Below, piece after piece: positions 27,386 through 34,752 of a DNA stretch of 64,000 nt (positions are counted from its first letter, which is position 1; the number at the start of each line of letters is the position of its first letter). The notes under the pieces were generated by a model. That model had not been told where the DNA came from, made no database searches, and worked only from the letters and a program-made list of their open reading frames with translations. Position numbers and translations under genes: made by a program. Source of the stretch: Flavobacterium sp. ASV13 (GTDB lineage Bacteria > Bacteroidota > Bacteroidia > Flavobacteriales > Flavobacteriaceae); assembly GCF_000745775.1 (NCBI RefSeq), contig NZ_JQJY01000005.1, forward strand, positions 496,001 through 560,000, in the 5' to 3' direction.

Positions 27386-28045
27386 GTGAAAAAATATTTT
27401 AAAATAGCTCTTTATCTCGCAATTATTGGATTGATTGCCATTGTTTCGGTAAATTATTACGTGAAATCTTCGACCAAAAAGAACATTTATTATTCGATAA
27501 AAAAATTTCCTAAAAATGATGTCGGAGTTATTTTTGGTGCGGGAATTAACGGAAATCAGCCAAGCAAATATTTAAAAGATCGTTTGGATGCTGGAATTAT
27601 GCTTTGGAAAGCAAAACGAATCAATAAAATTTTACTTTCGGGAGATAATGGCCGTGATGAATATGATGAATTAACGGTTATGAAAAACTACTGTTTTAAT
27701 AACGGAGTTGACACCACAAAAATCTTTATTGATTATGCCGGTTTTGATACTTACTCGACAATGTATCGTGCGAAACATATTTTCAAGATTAAAAAAGCAA
27801 CTTTAATTTCGCAAGAATATCATTTAAACCGAGCGATTTATATTGGGCAAAAATTAGGAATTAAATCGTCTGGATTTTCTGCAAATAATGGAGAATATTT
27901 AGGATATAATTATGTTCGCTTTAGAGAATATGGCTCAATTTTTAAATCCTTTTTTGATGTTTTGCGAAATCGCGAGCCTCATTTTTTAGGCGGAGAAATT
28001 AATATTAATGGAGAATCTAATTATTCGAAAGAGGATAAACGATAA
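27386..28045 (+). CDS. SanA/YdcF-like DUF218 membrane-anchored protein
   Basis: A 219-residue protein starting with GTG. It has an N-terminal membrane anchor (FKIALYLAIIGLIAIVSVNYYV) and a DUF218 domain: VIFGAGINGNQPSKYLKDRLDAG, KILLSGDNGRDEYDEL, DYAGFDTYSTMYRAKHIF, TLISQEYHLNRAIYIGQKLG. The pattern and the FRNREPHFLGG-like end (VLRNREPHFLGG) are those of SanA, which affects envelope permeability to vancomycin at high temperature in E. coli; the chemistry is unknown. Monocistronic, with a terminator. Confidence 0.83.
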   Translation: MKKYFKIALYLAIIGLIAIVSVNYYVKSSTKKNIYYSIKKFPKNDVGVIFGAGINGNQPSKYLKDRLDAGIMLWKAKRINKILLSGDNGRDEYDELTVMKNYCFNNGVDTTKIFIDYAGFDTYSTMYRAKHIFKIKKATLISQEYHLNRAIYIGQKLGIKSSGFSANNGEYLGYNYVRFREYGSIFKSFFDVLRNREPHFLGGEININGESNYSKEDKR

Positions 28046-28050
28046 AAACA

Positions 28051-28081
28051 AAACCCTGCAAAAAAATCTGCAGGGTTTTTA
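28051..28081 (+). terminator. Terminator after sanA-like gene
   Basis: AAACCCTGCA (28051-28060) / TGCAGGGTTT (28069-28078) with an eight-base A-rich loop, then T-run. Confidence 0.88.
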
Positions 28082-28146
28082 ATTAAAAATTTAATGACAA
28101 AGAATAAAAATCTTGCTTCTTTGATCTTGTTCCCATTTCTAGATCT

Positions 28147-29409
28147 TTACTCTTTCTCCAAAACTCTTTTAGCTAATTTTCCAACTGTCAATCCTTGCAC
28201 AACAATTGAAAACAGTACAACAATATAAGTTACCTCAAGTAACAAGTTTTTGTATTCGCCTTCAGGCATTGAAAGTACCAAAGCAATAGAAACTCCACCA
28301 CGAATTCCTCCCCAAACCAAAACCATCAAAGAACCTTTATTATAAGCAGATTTGATTCCGAAAAACTTAAATATATCGAAGAACTTCCATGGTAAAACGA
28401 TAGAAAAAATTCGGGCAAACAACACGATAAAAATAGCTACAACACCTGTCAATAACTGTTTGTCCAGATTTGGAAGTAACAACAATTCAAAACCTATAAA
28501 TAAGAATAAAACCGCATTTAAGATTTCATCAATAAGTTCCCAAAACTTACCAAGATAATCTTGAGTTACTTCACTCATCGCAACTTTTTTACCGTAATTT
28601 CCAATAATTAATCCAGCAACAACCATCGCTAGCGGGCTAGAAACGTGTAATGCTTGGGCAACCAAAAATCCTCCCATTACAATAGAAAGTGTGATTAAAA
28701 CAGAAACTTTATAATCATCAATTCTCTTCATAACCTTAGATGCTGTAAATCCAAAAACAGCTCCTAGTAAAAGTCCGCCAATTCCTTCTTTTGCAAAAAG
28801 CCAGGCGATAGAACCAAAACTTACATCAAAAGTTGGATCGGTTGCCATTTTTAAAACAACGGCAAACATTACTACCGCTACTCCATCATTGAATAAGGAT
28901 TCACCAACAATTTTGGTCTCTATTCTTTTAGGAACTTTCGCTTCTTTTAAAACTCCCAAAACCACAATTGGATCAGTTGGAGAGATTAATGTTCCGAAAA
29001 CCAAACAAAATATATAAGGGATTTTTATTCCTAAAAGTGGTGAAATATAATAAACCAACATCGAAATAATTAAGGCTGATAACACTACGCTTATTGTCGA
29101 ATAAATCATAATTGGGACTTTCTGCTCTTTAAGATCCGAAATGTTTACGTGCAATGCCCCCGCGAATAAAAGAAAGTTCAACATCGCTCCCATTAAGATT
29201 TCGTTGAAATCAAATTCTTTTATCAAATCAAAAAAATGCTTGGTCGTTGTAGGAAAATAAGAATCTCCTAAAAGACGGATTCCAACTGAAACCAACATTG
29301 CAATAATCATTATCCCAATAGTTCCCGGAAGCTTTAAAAATCTTAAATTCAAATAGGCGAAGAAAGAAGCCAATACAATTAGTATTGAAAATGTGTAGTA
29401 TAATTCCAT
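28147..29409 (-). CDS. Cation:proton antiporter (CPA1/NhaP type)
   Basis: A 420-residue polytopic protein with about 12-13 membrane segments. Segments typical of CPA1 exchangers are LVFGTLISPTDPIVVLGVLKEAKVPKRIETKIVGESLFNDG (the SPTDP and GESLFNDG motifs with the ion-binding Asp), and VWGGIRGGVSIALVLS in the last third. It exchanges H+ for Na+ (or K+) across the inner membrane. There is no large C-terminal TrkA/RCK domain. It is divergent from gbsR, whose family responds to osmolytes in other bacteria, but no shared promoter is proven. Confidence 0.88.
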   Translation of the reverse strand: MELYYTFSILIVLASFFAYLNLRFLKLPGTIGIMIIAMLVSVGIRLLGDSYFPTTTKHFFDLIKEFDFNEILMGAMLNFLLFAGALHVNISDLKEQKVPIMIYSTISVVLSALIISMLVYYISPLLGIKIPYIFCLVFGTLISPTDPIVVLGVLKEAKVPKRIETKIVGESLFNDGVAVVMFAVVLKMATDPTFDVSFGSIAWLFAKEGIGGLLLGAVFGFTASKVMKRIDDYKVSVLITLSIVMGGFLVAQALHVSSPLAMVVAGLIIGNYGKKVAMSEVTQDYLGKFWELIDEILNAVLFLFIGFELLLLPNLDKQLLTGVVAIFIVLFARIFSIVLPWKFFDIFKFFGIKSAYNKGSLMVLVWGGIRGGVSIALVLSMPEGEYKNLLLEVTYIVVLFSIVVQGLTVGKLAKRVLEKE

Positions 29410-29511
29410 AAAAGTGATTTTTACAAAAATAACTTTATCATTATTTAATCTAAAATTTGCGGACTTGAATTAACACAACTTTATAATTTGTTAAATAAGT
29501 TTCAATTATTT

Positions 29512-29542
29512 TTGAAAGTTTAAAAACTTTTACTTACATTTG
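29512..29542 (+). promoter_or_regulatory. Promoter of the gbsR cluster
   Basis: TTG at 29512-29514, 20-base spacer, TACATTTG at 29535-29542; same spacing as purK. The box ends four bases before the ATG at 29547, predicting a leaderless or nearly leaderless mRNA. Confidence 0.82.
29515..29530. promoter_or_regulatory. Palindromic candidate operator inside the gbsR promoter
   Basis: AAAGTTT AA AAACTTT is a perfect palindrome lying exactly between the -33 and -7 elements; a bound dimer would block RNA polymerase. The related sequence TGAAAGTTT recurs before the next gene (30081-30089). Confidence 0.6.
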
Positions 29543-29546
29543 ATCC

Positions 29547-30050
29547 ATGGAATTCAAAGAAGCAAAAAATAAGTTTGTACAAACCTGGGGAGCATTAGGT
29601 TCTCAATGGGGAATTAATAAAACGATGGCGCAAATCCACGCTTTATTAATGGTCTCAAACGAGGCTGTTTCTATGGAAGACATTATGGAAGAATTGCAGA
29701 TTTCGCGCGGAAATGCCAGCATGAACCTAAGAGCTTTGATGGATTGGGGAATTGTGTACAAAGAATTTAAAGCCGGAGAAAGAAAAGAATTCTTTACTGC
29801 CGAAAAAGATTTAGATGAATTAGCAGCCAAAATCTCCAGAGAAAGAAGCAAAAGAGAAATTAAACCAGCTCTTAAAATCTTAAAAGAAGTTTCGACTATT
29901 GAAGCTAAAGATTCGGCAGAAGAAAAACACTTCGTTGATCAGACAACTAAACTTTATGATTTCGTTTTAAAAGCTGATAATATGTTAGATAAAATGACTG
30001 AATTCAATGAAAACTGGTTGGGAAAATTGGTTATCAAAATGATGAAATAA
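29547..30050 (+). CDS. GbsR/MarR-family transcriptional regulator
   Basis: A 167-residue winged-helix regulator. The N-terminus FVQTWGALGSQWGINKTMAQIHALLM, the recognition region DIMEELQISRGNASMNLRALMDWGIV and the wing FKAGERKEFF match GbsR proteins; the C-terminal helices probably dimerise. GbsR in Bacillus represses glycine-betaine genes in response to choline; here the effector is unknown. A palindrome sits in its promoter, suggesting autoregulation, and five genes of the same direction follow within 3.5 kb. Confidence 0.85.
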   Translation: MEFKEAKNKFVQTWGALGSQWGINKTMAQIHALLMVSNEAVSMEDIMEELQISRGNASMNLRALMDWGIVYKEFKAGERKEFFTAEKDLDELAAKISRERSKREIKPALKILKEVSTIEAKDSAEEKHFVDQTTKLYDFVLKADNMLDKMTEFNENWLGKLVIKMMK

Positions 30051-30063
30051 AAAAATTTAATTA

Positions 30064-30089
30064 AAACTTTCATTTTTTTCTGAAAGTTT
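30064..30089. promoter_or_regulatory. Inverted repeat between gbsR and the next gene
   Basis: Perfect nine-base arms AAACTTTCA (30064-30072) and TGAAAGTTT (30081-30089), eight-base centre. The arms share AAAGTTT with the palindrome in the gbsR promoter, so this may be a second regulator site; a weak terminator is the alternative. Confidence 0.55.
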
Positions 30090-30106
30090 AAAAATAACAA
30101 ACAGTT

Positions 30107-30466
30107 ATGAAAACACTTAAAAAAATCAACAAAATTGCATTGATTACAACATTGATTCTCTTCCTTACTGTATATCTTGGAATGTTGGCGCAAATCCCTT
30201 TGGGAATCATTCAGGTAATTTCAGCTATTTATTTAACAGTCAAAATGTACCATAAATCAGATTATGCTAAAAGAAACTTATCAATTTATTGGATCGTAAC
30301 AATTTCTGAACTTGTTTTATTTTATGTACAACATAACTATTTTCCAACTTCAAATGATGCAATAGAATGGTCTTTAATGGTAGTTTTCCCTATGTCAATT
30401 GCAATTTATTTCTATGTAATAATGAGAAAAATAGTTGCAGAATATGAACTCAGCCGAGAATTCTGA
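30107..30466 (+). CDS. Small integral membrane protein, unknown function
   Basis: A 119-residue protein with four likely membrane segments: IALITTLILFLTVYLGMLA, IPLGIIQVISAIYLTV, SIYWIVTISELVLFYV and WSLMVVFPMSIAIYFYVI. I do not recognise the family. It lies between gbsR and the DUF2071 gene, 27 bases before the latter, as part of the GbsR cluster. Confidence 0.75.
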   Translation: MKTLKKINKIALITTLILFLTVYLGMLAQIPLGIIQVISAIYLTVKMYHKSDYAKRNLSIYWIVTISELVLFYVQHNYFPTSNDAIEWSLMVVFPMSIAIYFYVIMRKIVAEYELSREF

Positions 30467-30493
30467 ATTAATAATCTATAAAAAAGCACACCA

Positions 30494-31234
30494 ATGAATT
30501 TCTTAAAAGCAGAATGGAAAAATTTAGCCCTTTTCAATTATGAAATTGATGCTGAAATTTTAGAAAAATACCTTCCCGCAGGAACTGAAATTGATATTTG
30601 GAACAACAAATGTTACGTGAGTTTAGTTGGTTTTATGTTTAAAAACACCAAAGTTTTAGGAGTAAAAATCCCGTTTCATGTCGATTTTGAAGAAGTGAAT
30701 ATGAGATTTTATGTAAAGCGCTTTGAAAGCGATGAATGGAAACGCGGCGTAGTTTTCATTAAAGAAATTGTTCCCAAAAAAGCAATCACTTTTATTGCAA
30801 ATACTTTGTATCAGGAACATTATGAAACTCAGAAAATGAGACATGAAATTCTTGAAAACGAAAACAACAATACTTTTATTTATCAATGGAAAAATGGCAA
30901 AGAATGGAATACAATTGAAATTGAAACCAAAAAAGATTTAAGTAAAATCGAAATTGATTCAGAAGCTGAATTTATTACAGAACATTATTTTGGATATACT
31001 AAAATCGATGAAGAAACCACTTTTGAATATGAAGTTACGCATCCGAGATGGGAACAATTTGAAGTTTTAAATCACCGAGTTGATATTGATTTCGAAAAAA
31101 ATTATGGAAGCGATTTTGGATTCCTTCAAACTCAAAAACCAAGTTCTATTTTCTTAGCTGAAGGCTCAAAAATCACGGTTAAAAACAAAAGAAAAATCGA
31201 GTTGATTCCTGTCGAAGAAACATTATACGCATAA
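30494..31234 (+). CDS. DUF2071 domain-containing protein (YqjF-like)
   Basis: A 246-residue soluble protein. The pattern LKAEWKNLALFNYEIDAEILEKYLPAGTEIDIWNNKCYVSLVGFMF followed by VNMRFYVKR is typical of DUF2071/acetoacetate-decarboxylase-like beta-cone proteins; no catalytic Lys is obvious. The end contains FLQTQKPSSIFLAEGSKITVK. Function is unknown. It stands 27 bases before the DCC gene, with the same orientation. Confidence 0.82.
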   Translation: MNFLKAEWKNLALFNYEIDAEILEKYLPAGTEIDIWNNKCYVSLVGFMFKNTKVLGVKIPFHVDFEEVNMRFYVKRFESDEWKRGVVFIKEIVPKKAITFIANTLYQEHYETQKMRHEILENENNNTFIYQWKNGKEWNTIEIETKKDLSKIEIDSEAEFITEHYFGYTKIDEETTFEYEVTHPRWEQFEVLNHRVDIDFEKNYGSDFGFLQTQKPSSIFLAEGSKITVKNKRKIELIPVEETLYA

Positions 31235-31261
31235 AACTATTCATCTTTAAAACCAAAAATC

Positions 31262-32083
31262 ATGAAAACGTTAGAAAACCAAACTTTACTTTATGATGAA
31301 GATTGTCCGCTTTGCAGTTTATACACCACTGGATTTGTAAAAAGCGGAATGCTTGATGAAAACGGAAGAAAATCTTATTGTCAATTATCTGAAGAAGAGC
31401 AAAATTTTGTGGACTTGAAACGTGCTCCAAACGAAATCACGTTAGTTGATAACAAAACCAAAACCGTTATTTACGGAATTGACAGTCTCATAAAAGTGGT
31501 TGGGTTTTCTTTTCCTTTAATTGAAAAAATAGCAACGGTAAAACCCATTCATTTTATCCTGAAAAAAATGTATTCTTTTGTTTCTTTCAACAGAAAAGTA
31601 ATTATTCCGGGAAATATAAAAGAAGAAAACAAATTGCAATGTACTCCTGATTTTAATTACAAATACAGATTTCTATTTATCGGATTTGCTTTAACGATCA
31701 CAACTTTTGTTTTGTTTGGATTTTCAAATTTGATTCCGATTTTACCAAAAACAAGTATTTTGAGAGAATTCATTTTAGCTTTTGGACAAATTGTTTTTCA
31801 GAGTTTGTTTCTTTTGAAAATGGATAGAAAAACAATGACCAATTATGCTGGAAACTTAATGACTATTTCTTTAATGGGAAGTTTAATTTTAGTTCCAATT
31901 TTGATTTTAAATCAATTTATCAATCTTCCACAGTTTTTAATTTTAGGTTGGTTTGGAATAACCGTTTTTATCATGTTTACAGAACATTTCAGAAGAGTTA
32001 AAATTCTAAAACTTCCTTTTTATTTATGTTTTACCTGGATTCTTTATCGAATGATTGCTTTACTATTTATCTTAAATTTATAA
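31262..32083 (+). CDS. DCC-family thiol-disulfide oxidoreductase with membrane domain
   Basis: A 273-residue protein. The N-terminus LLYDEDCPLCSLYTTGF carries the DxxCPLC motif (Cys15, Cys18) of the DCC1-like family, followed by a thioredoxin-like region (about residues 1-120) with a DSLIKVVG-type segment. From about 135 there are four membrane helices (YRFLFIGFALTITTFVLFGF, LREFILAFGQIVFQSLFLL and two more). The fusion of a DCC domain to a four-helix membrane part suggests redox chemistry at the inner membrane. It is one base from the next gene (stop at 32083, ATG at 32085). Confidence 0.83.
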   Translation: MKTLENQTLLYDEDCPLCSLYTTGFVKSGMLDENGRKSYCQLSEEEQNFVDLKRAPNEITLVDNKTKTVIYGIDSLIKVVGFSFPLIEKIATVKPIHFILKKMYSFVSFNRKVIIPGNIKEENKLQCTPDFNYKYRFLFIGFALTITTFVLFGFSNLIPILPKTSILREFILAFGQIVFQSLFLLKMDRKTMTNYAGNLMTISLMGSLILVPILILNQFINLPQFLILGWFGITVFIMFTEHFRRVKILKLPFYLCFTWILYRMIALLFILNL

Positions 32084-32084
32084 A

Positions 32085-32993
32085 ATGGAAAAACTCATAA
32101 TCGCAGCCGGAACAGGATTTTTAGGACAAGTTTTAGTGAATCATTTCAAAGATAAATTTGAAGAAATTGTAATTCTGACCCGAGGAAAATCTCAAACCGT
32201 AAACGGAATTAAATATGTAAACTGGAATGCCAGAACTTTTTCTGGCTGGGAAAAGGAGTTAGAAAACGCAACCGTTCTAATCAATCTCGCAGGAAAATCT
32301 GTTGATTGCCGTTATACGAAAAAGAATAAAAAAGAGATTTTATGGTCTCGAATTGAAAGCACCAAAGTTTTAAACAAAGCGGTTTTGAATTGTCAAAATC
32401 CGCCGAAACATTGGTTGAATTCATCAACCTCAACTATTTATCGTTTTTCTTTAGACAAACAAATGGATGAAGTTGATGGCGAAATCGGAAATGACTTTTC
32501 TATTAATGTGGCGCTTTCTTGGGAAAAAGCATTTTTTAAAACCGAAACTCCAAAAACTTTAAAAACGGCTTTGCGAACTTCTATTGTTTTAGGAAAAAAC
32601 GGCGGCGCTTTAATTCCGTTAAAGACTTTGGCAAAAATTGGTTTTGGAGGAAAACAAGGAAACGGCAATCAGTTTATAAGCTGGATTCATGAAGAAGATT
32701 TTGCCAATGCGATTGATTTTATTCTTCAAAAAGAAATTACTGGTGTTATCAATATCGTTTCTCCAGAACCAATTCGAAATGCTGATTTTATGCAGAAACT
32801 TCGAAAAGCAATTGGTTTTCCTTTCGGAATTCCGATGAATAAATTCTTTCTGGAAATTGGAGCATTTTTTATTCGAACAGAAACGGAATTGGTTTTGAAA
32901 AGTAGAAATGTAGTTCCGAAACGACTTTTAGAAAATGGGTTTCGATTTAAGTTTGGAAATATTGATGAAGTTTTTCAAGATTTATTGCACTGA
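32085..32993 (+). CDS. TIGR01777-family NAD(P)-binding epimerase (YfcH-like)
   Basis: A 302-residue extended-SDR-like protein. Nucleotide-binding loop IIAAGTGFLGQVLV (5-18), then LINLAGKSVDCRYTKKNKKEILWSRIEST, HWLNSSTSTIYR, RTSIVLGKNGGAL and the C-terminal DUF1731-like part (VPKRLLENGFRFKFGNIDE). These are diagnostic of TIGR01777 (earlier called SulA-related). The catalytic Tyr of SDRs is not in a YxxxK motif here. In other bacteria this domain is found fused to an SRPBCC domain, and here an SRPBCC gene follows downstream. Confidence 0.85.
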   Translation: MEKLIIAAGTGFLGQVLVNHFKDKFEEIVILTRGKSQTVNGIKYVNWNARTFSGWEKELENATVLINLAGKSVDCRYTKKNKKEILWSRIESTKVLNKAVLNCQNPPKHWLNSSTSTIYRFSLDKQMDEVDGEIGNDFSINVALSWEKAFFKTETPKTLKTALRTSIVLGKNGGALIPLKTLAKIGFGGKQGNGNQFISWIHEEDFANAIDFILQKEITGVINIVSPEPIRNADFMQKLRKAIGFPFGIPMNKFFLEIGAFFIRTETELVLKSRNVVPKRLLENGFRFKFGNIDEVFQDLLH

Positions 32994-33005
32994 AACTGCA
33001 CGCAT

Positions 33006-33110
33006 TTTTGTCATCCCGAGGAACGAGGGATCACACTAGAGAATCGACAAAGATTGAGGATTTTGATTGTGGAGTTTCTAGTGTGATTTCTCCTTCGTCG
33101 AAATGACAAA
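33006..33110. repeat. Palindromic interspersed element, copy 2
   Basis: Arms 33006-33040 and 33076-33110 pair at their ends (TTTTGTCAT / ATGACAAAA and ATCACACTAGA / TCTAGTGTGAT) while the middle of the left arm is diverged (CCCGAGGAACGAGGG against TTCGACGAAGGAGAA). The 35-base centre matches the reverse of the centre of copy 1 at 19.8 kb. Confidence 0.88.
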
Positions 33111-33133
33111 ACAACGCACAAAACAAGAAAATC

Positions 33134-33586
33134 ATGACAACCATAAACCTCACAACCAAAATAAAAGCATCAAAACAAATCGTTTTTGATGCTTCAAGAA
33201 ATATCGATATTCATCAGCAATCGGCAAGTCCTACAAAAGAGAAAGCAATTGCTGGCGTAACATCTGGTTTGATAAATTTAGGCGAGACGGTAATCTGGCG
33301 CGGTAAACATTTCGGATTTTACATCACTCATAAAAGTCGAATAACAGTAATGAATCTTTATTATTATTTTGTAGATGAAATGGAAGAAGGGAAATTCAAA
33401 TCGTTCAAACATGAGCATTTTTTTGAAGAAGAAAATGGTTTTACGATTATGAAAGATAAATTGCAATATGAAACTCCGTTTGGGATATTCGGAGAGCTTT
33501 TTGATATTTTATTTTTAGAAAAGCATCTTATGAATTTCCTTTTGGAAAGAAATAAGGTTTTGAAAGAAGTTTCAGAAAAAAAATAA
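33134..33586 (+). CDS. SRPBCC-family protein
   Basis: A 150-residue START/polyketide-cyclase-like fold with a ligand cavity: start NLTTKIKASKQIVFDASRNIDIHQQSA, VIWRGKHFGFYITHKSRITVMN, FKHEHFFEEENGFTIMKDKLQYETPFGIFGELFDILFLEKHLMNFLLERN. Relatives are listed as cell division or cyclase/dehydrase proteins without proof. It is the last gene of the GbsR cluster, separated from the TIGR01777 gene by the palindromic element. The adjacency of the two families supports joint function. Confidence 0.82.
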   Translation: MTTINLTTKIKASKQIVFDASRNIDIHQQSASPTKEKAIAGVTSGLINLGETVIWRGKHFGFYITHKSRITVMNLYYYFVDEMEEGKFKSFKHEHFFEEENGFTIMKDKLQYETPFGIFGELFDILFLEKHLMNFLLERNKVLKEVSEKK

Positions 33587-33622
33587 TAAATCTAATTTTG
33601 AAAATGAATTTTCTCGTTTTAC

Positions 33623-33720
33623 GGTTTGCGTGAGGGATAGAAGTGGAAAGCCCACAGCCTAACGAAGGAAGTGCGAGGACTTGAAACGGATAGCCCGACC
33701 CGCCGCGGCGGGCACGCCCA
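33623..33720 (+). ncRNA. Candidate structured RNA, copy 1 (Flavo-1-like by recollection)
   Basis: An unusually GC-rich patch in an AT-rich intergenic region. Conserved blocks shared with 55607-55722 are GCGTGAGGGATAG (33628-33640), CGGATAGCCCGACC (33687-33700) and CACGCCC (33713-33719). GCGTG can pair with CACGC to close the structure, and CCCGCC GC GGCGGG (33699-33712) forms a hairpin. The blocks resemble what I remember of the Flavo-1 RNA motif of Flavobacteria. The strand is taken from the order of the blocks; function is unknown. Confidence 0.6.
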
Positions 33721-33749
33721 AATTATTTAGATACCTTAATCTCTTTTAC

Positions 33750-34556
33750 TTATAAAAACACAATCATCAGCCACCAAAAAATCGGTACGCTTTCAACCCA
33801 GAAAGAAGTATAATATTTGGATCGGTTTGTGTTCGCAAAGAAAATAAAAAGCATTAATGTCAAAACCATTATCAGATTGATAATAAGATCATGAAGTGTA
33901 AAAGACAAAATTCCTAAAACCCAAAACGGAACCAAAAGTGAAAATCCTAAAATCTTAGTTTTTTTTACACCGATTGTCTGTGGAACGGTTTGCAAATGCG
34001 GATCGTCATTAGCTAAATCCAGAATTTCGAAAACCAAAATCAACACAAAAACCAAAACAAAACGCTGGACACATTTTATAAAAAAATCGGCCGTAAAAGG
34101 AATTTCAGCATTTATATACGGCAAAACCAAACTTGCTCCTACCCAACAAATTGCTACAATATAGATTTTTACACCTGCCCAGTTTCGGGCATTTTTTCTG
34201 TTTGGAAAAAACGGTAATGTATAAAGCGCGGTTATGGCAAAAATTACAACGGAAACAATTTGCGTGATTCTTTTTAAATGGAAAAAATAATAGCCAACCA
34301 AAATCAGTGAAACAAAACTCAAAAGAGCAATAATTTTCAGCTGAATGCCGACCGGTTTTCTTTTCACGCGAACCAAAGCATCATATTTTACAAAATTATA
34401 TCCTACAATTGTTCCGAAAAAAACGAACAGCGCCATTGGTTCATCATACTGAATATGAAAGAAATGAAAAGTAATACGAACCAAAGCATAACACGATAAA
34501 GCCACGTGAATACTGCTGTTTAAATAAAAATCTAATATTTGTTTTAGAAGTTTCAT
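33750..34556 (-). CDS. UbiA-like prenyltransferase-family membrane protein
   Basis: A 268-residue polytopic protein (about eight membrane segments). The first Asp-rich region of UbiA enzymes is reduced to GTIVGYNFVKYDAL and the second to FEILDLANDDPHLQTVPQTIG, whose Asp residues and the following VPQTIGVKKTK resemble the DxxxDxxxGxxT pattern. The DDxxD motifs are therefore degenerate, and activity on a prenyl donor is not certain. Divergent from gcvP. Confidence 0.65.
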   Translation of the reverse strand: MKLLKQILDFYLNSSIHVALSCYALVRITFHFFHIQYDEPMALFVFFGTIVGYNFVKYDALVRVKRKPVGIQLKIIALLSFVSLILVGYYFFHLKRITQIVSVVIFAITALYTLPFFPNRKNARNWAGVKIYIVAICWVGASLVLPYINAEIPFTADFFIKCVQRFVLVFVLILVFEILDLANDDPHLQTVPQTIGVKKTKILGFSLLVPFWVLGILSFTLHDLIINLIMVLTLMLFIFFANTNRSKYYTSFWVESVPIFWWLMIVFL

Positions 34557-34652
34557 GCCTCAAATCTAATCAATTGGTAACAAATCAACTCTTTAGTTAG
34601 AAATTTGATAAAAATTGAAGTTAAAAATACCCATTAAATTATTAATAATACT

Positions 34653-34660
34653 TAATTTTG
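34653..34660 (+). promoter_or_regulatory. -7 box of gcvP
   Basis: TAATTTTG fits TAnnTTTG. It lies 92 bases before the chosen ATG at 34753, predicting a leader of about 85 bases. No matching TTG at the expected distance. The longest frame opens at 34615, upstream of this promoter. Confidence 0.5.
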
Positions 34661-34676
34661 CGCGACAAAAAAACAA

Positions 34677-34696
34677 CACATTTACTTTTAAATGTG
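34677..34696 (+). promoter_or_regulatory. Hairpin in the gcvP leader
   Basis: Perfect eight-base stem CACATTTA (34677-34684) / TAAATGTG (34689-34696) with loop CTTT, 56 bases before the gcvP ATG. No T-run follows, so it is not a terminator. No glycine riboswitch is evident. Confidence 0.5.
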
Positions 34697-34752
34697 ATTC
34701 GTACAGCAAAATGGTGCACGAACACATTAATTTAAAAAACTTAGATAGCTAC

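Noticed and set aside
34615..34752. N-terminal extension of gcvP
   Set aside because: It would be translated across the -7 box and does not look like the family; FALRHIGPRETD follows the ATG at 34753.
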